A DNA stretch of 19,440 nucleotides, taken from positions 1 through 19,440 of the forward strand of contig JBOGDQ010000228.1 in the NCBI GenBank assembly GCA_050742975.1, read 5' to 3'. Below the pieces are notes generated by a model. The model saw only the letters and a program-made list of their open reading frames with translations. It searched no databases and had not been told where the DNA came from. Position numbers and translations under genes: made by a program. The DNA comes from JBDTGE01 sp050742975. GTDB lineage: Bacteria > Actinomycetota > Actinomycetes > Mycobacteriales > Jatrophihabitantaceae. This document shows, piece after piece, positions 7,174-14,955 of this stretch. The number at the start of each line of letters is the position of its first letter. Positions within the stretch are counted from its first letter, which is position 1.

Positions 7174-8231
7174 TCCACGCTCACCTCGTCCGTCACCGGA
7201 AGGGCCTGGCAGGTCAGCACGAAACCGTCGTCCAGCTCGTCCTGCTCCAACGCGAAGTTGCGCCGCATGCGGACCTCGCCGACCGTGACCTTGGCCCGGC
7301 ACGTGCCGCAGACACCGCCCTTGCAGGCGAACGGCAGGTCGTTGCGGACGTGCTGCGCGGCGTCCAGGATCGGGACGTCGCGGGCCAGGCTGAGCGTGGT
7401 GGCCCGGCCGTCCAGGACCAGCGTGACCTCCGCGATCGGACCGGTGGGCGCGGCGTCCTTGTGCTCGGCCGGGGGCGGTGCTGTGTCCTCGACGTAGAAC
7501 AGCTCGCGGTGGATCCGCCGTGACTCGACGCCCCGGCCGAGCAGCAGTTCGCGCGCGGCCTCGACCAGGCCGAACGGCCCGCACAACCACCAGTGGTCGA
7601 CGGCCTCGACCGGGATCAGGGCATCCAGCAGCGTGTCCAGCCGGTCGGTGTCCAGCCGCCCGCTGAGCACGTCGGACTCGCGTGGCTCGCGCGAGAGCAC
7701 GTGCACCAGCTCGAAGCGGGCCGGGTAGCGGTCCTTCAGGTCGGCGAGCTCGTCGGCGAACATCACCGTGTCGGTGCGCCGGTTGCCGTAGATCAGGGTG
7801 ACGGTGCTCTCTGCGTTGGCGGCCAGGACGGACGCGGCGATGGACATCATCGGGGTGATGCCCGAGCCGGCCGCGATCAGGACGTGACGTGCGGCCGCCG
7901 CGACGTCCGCGGTGAACAGGCCGGCCGGGGGGAGCACCTCGACCGGGTCGCCCACCCGCACCTCGCGGACCAACCACCCGGACACGTGACCACCGGCGAC
8001 CTCGCGAACACCGATGCGCGGACGGGTGCCGGCAGGCGCGCAGATCGAGTAGGACCGGCGCTCGTCGACGCCGTCGACCATCCGGCGGACGGTGAGCGAC
8101 TGCCCGGGCCGGAAGGCGTACTCGCCCACCAGCTCGTCCGGGACGTCGAAGGCGACCGCGACCGCGTCGTCGCAGAGCCGGTCGATCTGCGCGATCGTCA
8201 GCGCCGTGAAACTCTGTGCGCTCCGGGCCAT
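7161..8231 (-). CDS. paaE: Phenylacetyl-CoA 1,2-epoxidase reductase subunit PaaE
   Basis: A 356-residue iron-sulfur flavoprotein that passes electrons from NADPH to the di-iron oxygenase PaaA. The FAD domain has RSYS at residues 59-62. The NAD(P)-binding domain has GSGITP at 122-127 and the CGPFG element near 217. The C-terminal plant-type ferredoxin domain has C303, C308, C311 and C341 for a [2Fe-2S] cluster. Length and domain order match E. coli PaaE. The ATG at 8231 directly abuts the paaD stop (8232-8234), so translation is probably coupled. It is last in the paaABCDE operon and overlaps the convergent channel gene by 13 bases, leaving no room for a terminator before that gene. Confidence 0.95.
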   Translation of the reverse strand: MARSAQSFTALTIAQIDRLCDDAVAVAFDVPDELVGEYAFRPGQSLTVRRMVDGVDERRSYSICAPAGTRPRIGVREVAGGHVSGWLVREVRVGDPVEVLPPAGLFTADVAAAARHVLIAAGSGITPMMSIAASVLAANAESTVTLIYGNRRTDTVMFADELADLKDRYPARFELVHVLSREPRESDVLSGRLDTDRLDTLLDALIPVEAVDHWWLCGPFGLVEAARELLLGRGVESRRIHRELFYVEDTAPPPAEHKDAAPTGPIAEVTLVLDGRATTLSLARDVPILDAAQHVRNDLPFACKGGVCGTCRAKVTVGEVRMRRNFALEQDELDDGFVLTCQALPVTDEVSVDYDA

Positions 8232-8783
8232 CTAGATCGCCTTCAGGTGCTCGAACGGCTCGGCGCAGTGGCGGCACCGGTGCAGCGCCTTGCACGCCGT
8301 CGAGCCGAAGCGCGAGATCTCGACGGTGTCGCTCGAGCCGCACTGCGGGCAGTCGACGCGCGCCGGCGGCACGCCGAGCGTGATCGGCACCGGGCCGGCG
8401 GCGCGCCGTGGCGCCGGGCCGGGAGGTGCAATGCCATGCTCGGCGAGCACGCGCCGCCCGTGCTCGGTGATGTCATCGCTCGACCACGGCGGGGACAGGA
8501 CGATGCGCACGTCGGCCTCGTAGCCGGCCTCGTGCAGGCGACGCGTCAGGTCGGCGCGCATCTCGGCCACGGCCGGACATCCCGAGTAGGTAGGGGTGAT
8601 CTCGACAACGACACGCTCGCCGTCGGTGCGGACGTCGCGCAGCACGCCGAGGTCGTGCAGGGTCAGCATCGGCAGCTCCGGGTCGGTGACCGCCTGCGCG
8701 ATCGTCCGCGGCTCGGACCGGATACGCATGATCAACTGCGTGTCGTGGCTCGAGGGCGACCGGTTCTCGCAGTTGATCACCAT
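8232..8783 (-). CDS. paaD: Phenylacetyl-CoA epoxidase maturation protein PaaD
   Basis: A 183-residue protein of the PaaD/MIP18 (DUF59) family, thought to help assemble the iron-sulfur cluster of the epoxidase complex. Visible: VTDPELPMLTLHDLGVLRDV at about residues 32-51, the TYSGCP loop at 65-70 with the conserved cysteine, FGSTACKAL at 159-167, and two CxxC pairs (145/148 and 170/173) that probably bind a metal. The chosen ATG at 8783 overlaps the paaC stop (shared ATGGTGA), which supports coupled translation. A second ATG at 8729 would give 165 residues, the length of E. coli PaaD, and cannot be excluded. Neither has a clear ribosome site. Confidence 0.92.
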   Translation of the reverse strand: MVINCENRSPSSHDTQLIMRIRSEPRTIAQAVTDPELPMLTLHDLGVLRDVRTDGERVVVEITPTYSGCPAVAEMRADLTRRLHEAGYEADVRIVLSPPWSSDDITEHGRRVLAEHGIAPPGPAPRRAAGPVPITLGVPPARVDCPQCGSSDTVEISRFGSTACKALHRCRHCAEPFEHLKAI

Positions 8784-9655
8784 GACGCGTCCGGGTTAGC
8801 GCGGGCGAAGTCCTGCAGACCCGCGAGCAGCGGCTCCAGGTCGTCGGTGTGCCGGCCCATCCGCCCGCCGACGCTCTCGTCACTACGACGCTGCGGCTCG
8901 ACGATCGTCGCCGCGGTTAGCACCGGGCGTAGCGCCGCGAAGAACTCCTCGCGCCCGCCGTCCGCGACGAACAGCTCCTCCAGGTCGGGCCACAGCCACT
9001 CGACGGCGTCCTGCGTCCTCGCGTGCGACAGGTCGGTCCCGTCGCCGAGGCGGACGACCCAACCGGCCGCGTACTCGCGGTGGTAGGTCATCTCGACGAC
9101 GGCCTTGGCCGCGATCGCGGCGAGCACCGGATCGGGCACGGCGGCCAGCCGGGACATGACGGCGAACCGCCAGGTGACCAGGACGAGCAGGCGCGCGATG
9201 CAGCGGGCGAAGTCCCCGGCGTCGTCACGCTCGGCCAGCCGGACGTTGGTGAACTCCTCCTCGTCGCGGAAGTATGCGAGCGCATCCTCGTCCGGGAGGT
9301 GTTCGGGCGCGCGCGGCGGGCGGATCGACGGGTCGGCCTGCGCGGCGCGCGACAAGAGCAGGCGGGCCTGGCCGAGCAGGTCTAGCGCGACGTTGGCCAG
9401 CGCGACCTCGTCCTCGAGCTCGTGCGCGTTGGAGACCCAGCCGGCCAGCCGCTGCGAGAGAATCAGCGCGTCGTCGCCCAGGGCCAGGCACAGCCGCGCG
9501 AGCACCGCGGCATCAACCCCGTCCGGGACGGTGGTGTCGACGCCCGCGAGCGGGTCGTCGAAGCCGGTACCGAACGCCCACCGCTCCTCACCGCCCGCGG
9601 CCTCGGCCAGCGAGTCGTAGACGTTGTCGTCGGCGTGCAGGTGGGTATCCATCAC
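8777..9655 (-). CDS. paaC: Phenylacetyl-CoA 1,2-epoxidase structural subunit PaaC
   Basis: A 292-residue ferritin-like helical protein, the non-catalytic partner of PaaA in the ring epoxidase. Recognised by LCLALGDDALILSQRLAGW at about residues 52-70, EDEVALANVALDLLGQAR, and MTYHREYAAGWVVRLGDGT about two-thirds along. PaaC has the fold of the oxygenase subunit but lost the iron site and stabilises the complex. The ATG at 9655 shares four bases (ATGA) with the paaB stop; a second ATG follows at once (9652). It extends N-terminally by some 40 residues compared with E. coli PaaC (about 248 residues), an acidic low-conservation tract. Confidence 0.93.
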   Translation of the reverse strand: MMDTHLHADDNVYDSLAEAAGGEERWAFGTGFDDPLAGVDTTVPDGVDAAVLARLCLALGDDALILSQRLAGWVSNAHELEDEVALANVALDLLGQARLLLSRAAQADPSIRPPRAPEHLPDEDALAYFRDEEEFTNVRLAERDDAGDFARCIARLLVLVTWRFAVMSRLAAVPDPVLAAIAAKAVVEMTYHREYAAGWVVRLGDGTDLSHARTQDAVEWLWPDLEELFVADGGREEFFAALRPVLTAATIVEPQRRSDESVGGRMGRHTDDLEPLLAGLQDFARANPDASW

Positions 9656-10095
9656 ATATGTGGGACGTCGTCGGGGATGGCGTAGAACGTCGGATGCCGG
9701 TAGACCTTGTCGCCACTCGGCGCGAAGAACGCATCCTTCTCGTCCGGGCTGGTCGCGGTGATGTCGGCCGCGCGCACGACCCAGATGCTGACGCCCTCGT
9801 TGCGCCGCGTGTACAGGTCGCGGGCGTGGTGCAGCGCCATTTCGTCGTCAGCTGCATGCAATGACCCGACGTGCACGTGGTTCAGACCGCGCTTGCCCCG
9901 CACGAACACCTCGTACAGCGGCCAATTCCTCTGGATCGCCGCACCGGCTGACTCATGCGCCCCCTCGCTTCGCATCGGGGGAGCACTCGCAACCGGTCGC
10001 TCGCTCCGCTCGCTGACAAGCTCGCTACGCTCGCGCCGCGATCCCTCTTCCCGCAAGCGCTCATCGCGTTGTTGGTTACCCATTGGTTCGGTCAT
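9652..10095 (-). CDS. paaB: Phenylacetyl-CoA epoxidase subunit PaaB with repeat-derived N-terminal extension
   Basis: The C-terminal 90 residues are a clear PaaB, the small subunit bridging PaaAC heterodimers: WPLYEVFVRGKRGLNHVHVG from W58, then SLHAADDEMALHHARDLYTR and KVYRHPTFYAIPDD. E. coli PaaB has only about six residues before the equivalent Trp, but here there are 57. The extra segment (about residues 9-54) is highly charged, contains ERSELVSERSERP, and is encoded by near-repeat DNA (9955-10070). The ATG at 10095 overlaps the end of paaA by 20 bases, so the extension is read in frame unless a non-standard internal start is used; the only internal ATG after M5 is M41 (9975). Core residues appear intact. 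Confidence 0.9.
   Translation of the reverse strand: MTEPMGNQQRDERLREEGSRRERSELVSERSERPVASAPPMRSEGAHESAGAAIQRNWPLYEVFVRGKRGLNHVHVGSLHAADDEMALHHARDLYTRRNEGVSIWVVRAADITATSPDEKDAFFAPSGDKVYRHPTFYAIPDDVPHM
9955..10070. repeat. Repeat-like insertion inside the 5' end of paaB
   Basis: On the plus strand this segment holds four near copies of GCTCGCT(C/A)C or GCTCGCTGA within 9995-10036, and a hairpin made by GCGCCCCC and GGGGGAGC (about 9957-9984) with a purely C/G stem. Such short repetitive, structure-forming DNA is typical of dispersed intergenic repeats, not of coding sequence. It contains no stop in the paaB frame. Boundaries are estimates. Confidence 0.55.
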
Positions 10096-11014
10096 TCTGC
10101 TTGGCGGCGTGGGCGAGTGCGGCTTCGCGGACCCAGGCGCCGTTGTCCTGCGCGGCGCGGCGGTGCGCGATGCGTTCGGCGTTGCACGGTCCGTTGCCGC
10201 TGACGACCCGCTTGAACTCCTCCCAGTCGGGCTGGCCGAAGTCGTGGGCGTTGCGCTCGTCGTTCCAGCGCAACTGCGGATCCGGCAGCGTCACACCGAG
10301 CGCCTCGGCCTGCGGGACCGTCATGTCGACGAACCGCTGGCGCAGCTCGTCGTTGGTGTGCCGCTTGATCCGCCACCGCATCGACTGCTCGGTATTCGGC
10401 GAGTCGGCGTCGGGCGGGCCGAACATCATCAGCGACGGCCACCACCAACGGTCCGTCGCGTCCTGCACCATCTCGCGCTGCGCGTCCGAGCCGGCCATCA
10501 TCGTCATCAGCAGCTCGTAACCCTGCCGCTGGTGGAACGACTCCTCCTTGCAGATCCGCACCATGGCTCGCGCGTAGGGCCCGTACGACGAGCGGCACAG
10601 CGGCACCTGGTTGCAGATCGCGGCACCGTCGACGAGCCAGCCGATCACGCCGACGTCGGCGAATGTGAGCGACGGGTAGTTGAAGATCGACGAGTACTTC
10701 TGCGTGCCGGTGATCAACCGGTTGGTCAGGTCATCGCGGTCGACGCCGAGCGTCTCGGCCGCCGAGTACAGGTACAGCCCGTGGCCGGCCTCGTCCTGCA
10801 CCTTCGCGAGCAGGATCGCCTTGCGCCGCAGGGACGGCGCGCGCGAGATCCAGTTGCCCTCGGGCTGCATGCCGATGATCTCCGAGTGCGCGTGCTGCGA
10901 GATCTGGCGGACCATCGTCCTGCGGTACGGCTCGGGCATCCAGTCCCTGGGTTCGATGCGCCTGTCGTGCGCCACGATCGCCTCGAACTCCGATTCCAGA
11001 TCGACGGTGGTCAT
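10076..11014 (-). CDS. paaA: Phenylacetyl-CoA 1,2-epoxidase catalytic subunit PaaA
   Basis: A 312-residue di-iron oxygenase subunit that inserts one atom of O2 into the ring of phenylacetyl-CoA. The carboxylate/histidine iron ligands are recognisable: E45 in HAHSEIIG, E75 and H78 in KVQDEAGHG, and the EESFH element (E147/E148, H151). Length matches E. coli PaaA (about 309). The ATG at 11014 is chosen over the in-frame 11065 because AAGGAG lies four bases upstream and the conserved protein starts here. It is the first gene of paaABCDE, and the paaB start lies within its last codons. The 124-base gap behind it holds GTGGTCA repeats that may control the operon. Confidence 0.96.
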   Translation of the reverse strand: MTTVDLESEFEAIVAHDRRIEPRDWMPEPYRRTMVRQISQHAHSEIIGMQPEGNWISRAPSLRRKAILLAKVQDEAGHGLYLYSAAETLGVDRDDLTNRLITGTQKYSSIFNYPSLTFADVGVIGWLVDGAAICNQVPLCRSSYGPYARAMVRICKEESFHQRQGYELLMTMMAGSDAQREMVQDATDRWWWPSLMMFGPPDADSPNTEQSMRWRIKRHTNDELRQRFVDMTVPQAEALGVTLPDPQLRWNDERNAHDFGQPDWEEFKRVVSGNGPCNAERIAHRRAAQDNGAWVREAALAHAAKQNDRTNG

Positions 11015-11064
11015 CGCGCTCCTTGCTTGGCCGGCTCGCGCCCTGCGGGTGGCCAGTTGCACCA

Positions 11065-11111
11065 CGAGTGGTCACGTACAAATGACCACCCGGCGGACAG
11101 GTGACCACTCG
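11065..11111. promoter_or_regulatory. GTGGTCA inverted/direct repeat cluster upstream of paaA
   Basis: A perfect 11-bp inverted repeat, CGAGTGGTCAC (11065-11075) and GTGACCACTCG (11101-11111), is separated by 25 bases. A third copy of the 7-mer, TGACCAC at 11083-11089, lies in the spacer and pairs with the first copy at 8 bases spacing. It sits in the gap between the paaZ stop and the paaA start. It could be an operator for paaA (two overlapping sites), or less likely a terminator for paaZ, as there is no T-tract. Confidence 0.5.
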
Positions 11112-11138
11112 CGGGCGCCGCCCCCGGGTGCACCGCGC

Positions 11139-13157
11139 TCACTTGGCCACCAGCGTCAGCACGTCGTACTTCGCCGCGGACGAGCCGTCCTGCTTGGTGA
11201 CGTCGGCGTCCCAGCGGACCTCTCCGTACTCACCCTCGCGCGGGCTGATCTGCTTGCAGGTAAGGGTGATCGTCAGCTCGTCGCCTGGGTAGACCGGCGC
11301 GAGGAAGCGCAAGTTCTCCAGCCCGTAGTTGGCCAGCACCGGTCCCGGCGCGGGATCGACGAACAGTCCCGCGGCGAACGAGACGATCAGGTATCCGTGC
11401 GCAACGCGGCCGTCGAAGAACGGGTTGGCCGCCGCCGCCTCCTCGTCCATGTGCGCGTAGAACGTGTCGCCGGTGAACTCGGCGAAGTGCTCGATGTCCT
11501 CCAGGGTCACCGGACGCGGGCCGGCGACGACGCTGTCACCGACCCGCAGTTCGCCGAGGTGCTTGCGGAACGGGTGGACGCCGTCCTCGCGCCGCGCCGT
11601 CCCCTGCACCCATCGCCCGGTGATCGCGGTCAACGTCGCGGGATCGGCTTGCACCGCGGTGCGCTGCATGTGCCCGAACACGCCGCGCATTCCGCCCATC
11701 TCCTCGCCGCCGCCGGCGCGTCCCGGGCCGCCGTGCACGAGCGCGGGCATCGGCGAACCGTGCCCGGTCGACTCGGCCGCGTCATCCGCGTTCAGCACGA
11801 GCAGGCGCCCGTGCCAGGGCGCCGCACCGAGCACCACGTCGCGGGCGAAGTCGCGATCAGCTGTGACGACCGAGCCGACCAGGCTGCCCTGACCCCGCGC
11901 GGCCAGCTCGATCACCTGGTCCGTCGAGGTGTACGGCATGAGCGTGGACACCGGGCCGAACGCCTCGACGCTGTGCACCTCGTCCCGCTGGACGTCCTGG
12001 GACACCAGCAGCACGGGCGACATGAACGCGCCGCGCTCGGCGTCCGCATCCACCACGTCCACATGCGACGGATCGCCGAACACGATCCGGCCGACACCGG
12101 TCAACGCCTTGAGCGATCTACGGACCTCCTCGCGCTGCTCCAGGCTGGCCAGCGCGCCCATCCGCACGTCCGGGTTGGCCGGGTTGCCCACACTTACCTT
12201 GGCCAGCCTCGCGCTCGCCGCCTCGGCGACCGCATCCAGCTGTGCCGCCGGCACGAACGCGCGCCGGATCGCGGTGCACTTCTGGCCGGCCTTGACCGTC
12301 ATCTCGGAGGTCAACGCCTTGACGAACAGATCGAACTCGGCGGTGCCGAGCACCGCGTCCGGGCCGAGGATCGAGCAGTTCAGCGAGTCGGCCTCGGCGT
12401 TGAACCGGACGGCCTTCGCCACGACCGTCGGGTGCGTACGCAGCTTCGCAGCGGTGGACGCCGAGCCGGTGAACGACAGCAGGTCCTGCTCGGTGAGGTG
12501 GTCGAGCAGGTCCCCGGCGCCGCCTGCGACGAACTGCAGTGCACCCTCCGGCAGCAGGCCGGATTCGATGATCAGCTCGACCATGCGCGCGGTCAGGTAC
12601 GCGGTCTGCGACGCCGGCTTGACCAGCGACGGGACGCCCGCGAGCAGTGCCGGCGCGAACTTCTCCAGCGGCCCCCACACCGAGAAGTTGAACGCGTTGA
12701 TCTGGACGGCCACCCCGCGCAGCGGCGTCAGGATGTGCTGCGCGACGAACGTCCCGCCCTTGGACAGCGGCTCGACATCGCCCTCGACGTAGAACCGGTC
12801 GTTCGGCAGCTCGCGCTTGGCCTTGCTCGCGTAACTGAGCACGGCGCCGATCCCGCCGTCGACATCGAACTTGGAGTCGCCGAGCGTCGCGCCGGTGCGG
12901 GCCGACAGCGCATACAGCTCGTCGCGATGCTCGCGCAGCATCAGGCCCGTCGACTTCAGCAGCGCAGCCCGCTGGTGGAACGTCAGCTCGCGCAGCGCCG
13001 GTCCGCCCACGCGGCGGCCGTGATCCAGCGCCGCGGCGAAGTCGACGCCGTCGGAGGAGATGCGCGCGACCTCGTCCCCGGTCACGGCGTCGTACAGCGG
13101 CGTGCCCTCCGCGGGGGCGAACCAGGCCCCATTGACGTAGCTGCGAAGCAGCGGCAT
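11139..13157 (-). CDS. paaZ: Bifunctional oxepin-CoA hydrolase / aldehyde dehydrogenase PaaZ
   Basis: A 672-residue fusion enzyme that opens the seven-membered oxepin-CoA ring and oxidises the resulting semialdehyde with NADP+. Residues 1 to about 520 form an aldehyde dehydrogenase, with general base E255 (FNAEADSLNC) and nucleophile C294 (GQKCTAIRR), one position off E. coli E256/C295. Residues from about 530 form a MaoC-like R-hydratase with the D564/H569 dyad in GDTFYAHMDE and FFDGRVAHGYL after it. Both active sites look complete. The ATG at 13157 has an AGGAG ribosome site seven bases upstream. It is divergent from paaI, with a shared palindrome between them, and is followed by a gap before paaA. 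Confidence 0.96.
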   Translation of the reverse strand: MPLLRSYVNGAWFAPAEGTPLYDAVTGDEVARISSDGVDFAAALDHGRRVGGPALRELTFHQRAALLKSTGLMLREHRDELYALSARTGATLGDSKFDVDGGIGAVLSYASKAKRELPNDRFYVEGDVEPLSKGGTFVAQHILTPLRGVAVQINAFNFSVWGPLEKFAPALLAGVPSLVKPASQTAYLTARMVELIIESGLLPEGALQFVAGGAGDLLDHLTEQDLLSFTGSASTAAKLRTHPTVVAKAVRFNAEADSLNCSILGPDAVLGTAEFDLFVKALTSEMTVKAGQKCTAIRRAFVPAAQLDAVAEAASARLAKVSVGNPANPDVRMGALASLEQREEVRRSLKALTGVGRIVFGDPSHVDVVDADAERGAFMSPVLLVSQDVQRDEVHSVEAFGPVSTLMPYTSTDQVIELAARGQGSLVGSVVTADRDFARDVVLGAAPWHGRLLVLNADDAAESTGHGSPMPALVHGGPGRAGGGEEMGGMRGVFGHMQRTAVQADPATLTAITGRWVQGTARREDGVHPFRKHLGELRVGDSVVAGPRPVTLEDIEHFAEFTGDTFYAHMDEEAAAANPFFDGRVAHGYLIVSFAAGLFVDPAPGPVLANYGLENLRFLAPVYPGDELTITLTCKQISPREGEYGEVRWDADVTKQDGSSAAKYDVLTLVAK

Positions 13158-13169
13158 ACCGGACTCCTC

Positions 13170-13200
13170 TTGACAGTGCGGACGGTCGTACCCCCATTAT
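13170..13200 (+). promoter_or_regulatory. Candidate promoter of paaI-paaK
   Basis: A perfect -35, TTGACA (13170-13175), is followed after 19 bases by CATTAT (13195-13200). The expected start of transcription falls inside the adjoining palindrome, so a bound repressor would block it. The spacer is longer than ideal. Confidence 0.45.
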
Positions 13201-13226
13201 TTACCTACCGATCGGTCAGTAATCAA
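13196..13226 (-). promoter_or_regulatory. Candidate promoter of paaZ
   Basis: Read on the minus strand, TTGATT (13226-13221) is followed after 19 bases by AATAAT (13201-13196), a 5/6 match to the -10 consensus. The palindrome lies largely in the spacer, so occupancy would prevent polymerase binding. Confidence 0.45.
13201..13222. promoter_or_regulatory. Palindromic TetR-type operator between paaZ and paaI
   Basis: The site reads TTAC-CT-ACCGATCGGT-CA-GTAA: a perfect 10-bp inner palindrome and perfect 4-bp outer arms, 18 of 22 positions symmetric. ACCG/CGGT half-sites are known for PaaR-type TetR repressors of actinobacterial phenylacetate genes. The probable regulator is encoded at 15021-15644. 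No second copy was found by eye in this window. Confidence 0.65.
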
Positions 13227-13235
13227 GGGGAGCCA

Positions 13236-13628
13236 ATGGATCCGGTCACACGAATGCTCGACGAGGACACCGCGTCGCGTGCTCTCGGCATCGAGGTTTC
13301 CGAGGCGGCCGACGGGCGGGCGACCGCTCGCATGACGATCCGCGCCGACATGGTGAACGGCCACGGGATCGCGCACGGCGCCTTCGTGTTCGCCGTCGCG
13401 GACACGGCGTTCGCGTGCGCCTGCAACAGCCACGGCCCGGTGACCGTCGCCGCCGCCGCCGAGATCACGTTCGTCGCGCCGGCCCGGCTGGGCGACGTGC
13501 TCGAAGCCCGCGCCGTGGAGCGAACCCGGTTCGGGCGCAGCGGCATCTACGACGTCACGGTGCGCCGCCGCGAGGACGTGATCGCCGAGTTCCGGGGAAC
13601 CAGCCGCACCCTGAAGAACCGCGCATGA
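13236..13628 (+). CDS. paaI: Hydroxyphenylacetyl-CoA thioesterase PaaI
   Basis: A 130-residue hotdog thioesterase thought to hydrolyse dead-end ring-hydroxylated phenylacetyl-CoA products and release trapped CoA. The PaaI signature MVNGHGIAHGAFVFAVADTA spans about residues 39-58, followed by FACACNSHG; the aspartate in ADTAFA is the catalytic one by comparison with E. coli PaaI. The start at 13236 follows an AAGGGGAG ribosome site and lies just after the shared operator; the frame is open far upstream only as a shadow of paaZ. Its stop shares four bases (ATGA) with paaK, so the two are coupled. Confidence 0.94.
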   Translation: MDPVTRMLDEDTASRALGIEVSEAADGRATARMTIRADMVNGHGIAHGAFVFAVADTAFACACNSHGPVTVAAAAEITFVAPARLGDVLEARAVERTRFGRSGIYDVTVRRREDVIAEFRGTSRTLKNRA

Positions 13629-14941
13629 CGCGCCTGGGCCCAGCGCCGCGTCCGGACGAGCTGGACGCCGCCGAGCGCATCGGGCGCGACCAGCTCCGGG
13701 ACGTCCAGCTGCAACGGCTCCAGCAGTCGCTGCAGCACGCGTACGACAACGTGCCGCACTACCGATCCGCGTTCGATGCAGCGGGCATCAAGCCCGGCGA
13801 CTGCGCCGACCTGGCCGACCTGGCCCGCTTCCCGTTCACCACCAAGGCCGATCTGCGCGACAACTACCCGTTCGGGATGTTCGCCGTGCCCAGGTCGGAC
13901 GTCCGCCGCATCCACGCCTCGTCCGGGACGACGGGCCGGCCGACCGTGGTCGGGTACACCGAGGACGACCTGGACACCTGGGCCGACCTGATGGCGCGCT
14001 CGATCCGCGCAGCGGGTGGCCGTCCGGGCGACACCGTCCACGTCGCGTACGGGTACGGGCTGTTCACCGGCGGGCTGGGCGCCCACTACGGAGCGGAGCG
14101 GCTCGGCTGCACCGTCGTCCCGATCTCCGGCGGCATGACTGCGCGCCAGGTCCAGCTGATCCACGACTTCGAGCCGTCGATCATCATGGTCACTCCGTCG
14201 TACCTGCTCGCGCTGCTCGACGAGTTCGCGAAGCAGGGCCTCGATCCACGAGAATCATCTTTGCGCGTAGGCATATTCGGCGCCGAGCCGTGGACAGAGG
14301 CGATGCGGACGGAGATCGAGGACCGGCTGGACATGGACGCCGTCGACATCTACGGGCTGTCCGAGGTGATGGGTCCGGGCGTGGCGCAGGAGTGCGTCGA
14401 GACCAAGGACGGCCTGCACATCTGGGAGGACCACTTCTACCCCGAGGTGATCGACCCGGTCACCGGCGACGTCCTGCCCGACGGTTCGCCGGGCGAGCTG
14501 GTCCTCACCTCGCTGACCAAGCAGGCGCTGCCGATCGTCCGGTACCGCACGCGCGACCTGACCCGGCTGCTGCCCGGCACGGCGCGCCCTGCCTTCCGAC
14601 GGATGGAGAAGATCACCGGGCGCACCGACGACATGATCATCCTGCGCGGTGTGAACGTGTTCCCCACCCAGTTGGAGGAGCTCGTGCTGGCGACGGCCGG
14701 GCTCGCGCCGCACTTCCAGGTCGTGCTGGCGAGCGCCGGGCGGCTGGACTCGCTGACCATCCGCGTCGAGTCCCGGCCCGACTGCCCGCCCGACAGGCGC
14801 GCCGTCGCGGCCGCCGAGGTCGCGAGTGCGGTCAAGGACCGGGTCGGGGTGAGCGTGGCCGTCGAGGTCGTCGATCCCGACACGCTGGAACGCTCACTCG
14901 GCAAGCTCCAGCGCGTCATCGACCACCGCGAGCCCCGGTGA
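13625..14941 (+). CDS. paaK: Phenylacetate-CoA ligase PaaK
   Basis: A 438-residue AMP-forming ligase that activates phenylacetate with ATP and CoA, the entry step of the pathway. The P-loop SSGTTGRPT is at residues 99-107; DIYGLSEVMGPG (adenine and aryl-pocket region), YRTRDLTRL (ribose-binding Asp) and KITGRTDDMIILRGVNVFP (hinge) follow in the usual order. The C-terminal GKLQRVID carries the lysine for adenylation. Length equals E. coli PaaK within a residue. The ATG overlaps the paaI stop. A hairpin (14956-15028) separates it from the TetR gene 79 bases downstream. Confidence 0.96.
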   Translation: MTRLGPAPRPDELDAAERIGRDQLRDVQLQRLQQSLQHAYDNVPHYRSAFDAAGIKPGDCADLADLARFPFTTKADLRDNYPFGMFAVPRSDVRRIHASSGTTGRPTVVGYTEDDLDTWADLMARSIRAAGGRPGDTVHVAYGYGLFTGGLGAHYGAERLGCTVVPISGGMTARQVQLIHDFEPSIIMVTPSYLLALLDEFAKQGLDPRESSLRVGIFGAEPWTEAMRTEIEDRLDMDAVDIYGLSEVMGPGVAQECVETKDGLHIWEDHFYPEVIDPVTGDVLPDGSPGELVLTSLTKQALPIVRYRTRDLTRLLPGTARPAFRRMEKITGRTDDMIILRGVNVFPTQLEELVLATAGLAPHFQVVLASAGRLDSLTIRVESRPDCPPDRRAVAAAEVASAVKDRVGVSVAVEVVDPDTLERSLGKLQRVIDHREPR

Positions 14942-14955
14942 CCACACCGCCGCTC

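Noticed and set aside
6538..8343. Minus-strand open frame of 601 codons
   Set aside because: It is a shifted-frame shadow of paaE/paaD and the antisense of the channel gene, with Arg-rich low-complexity translation.
7593..9086. Plus-strand open frame of 497 codons opposite paaC/paaD/paaE
   Set aside because: Antisense of three clearly recognised genes, with composition typical of a G/C shadow.
10680..13628. Very long plus-strand open frame of 982 codons
   Set aside because: Most of it is antisense to paaA and paaZ and is rich in Arg, Gly and His like other G/C shadows. Only its last 130 codons (from 13236) are real, as paaI.
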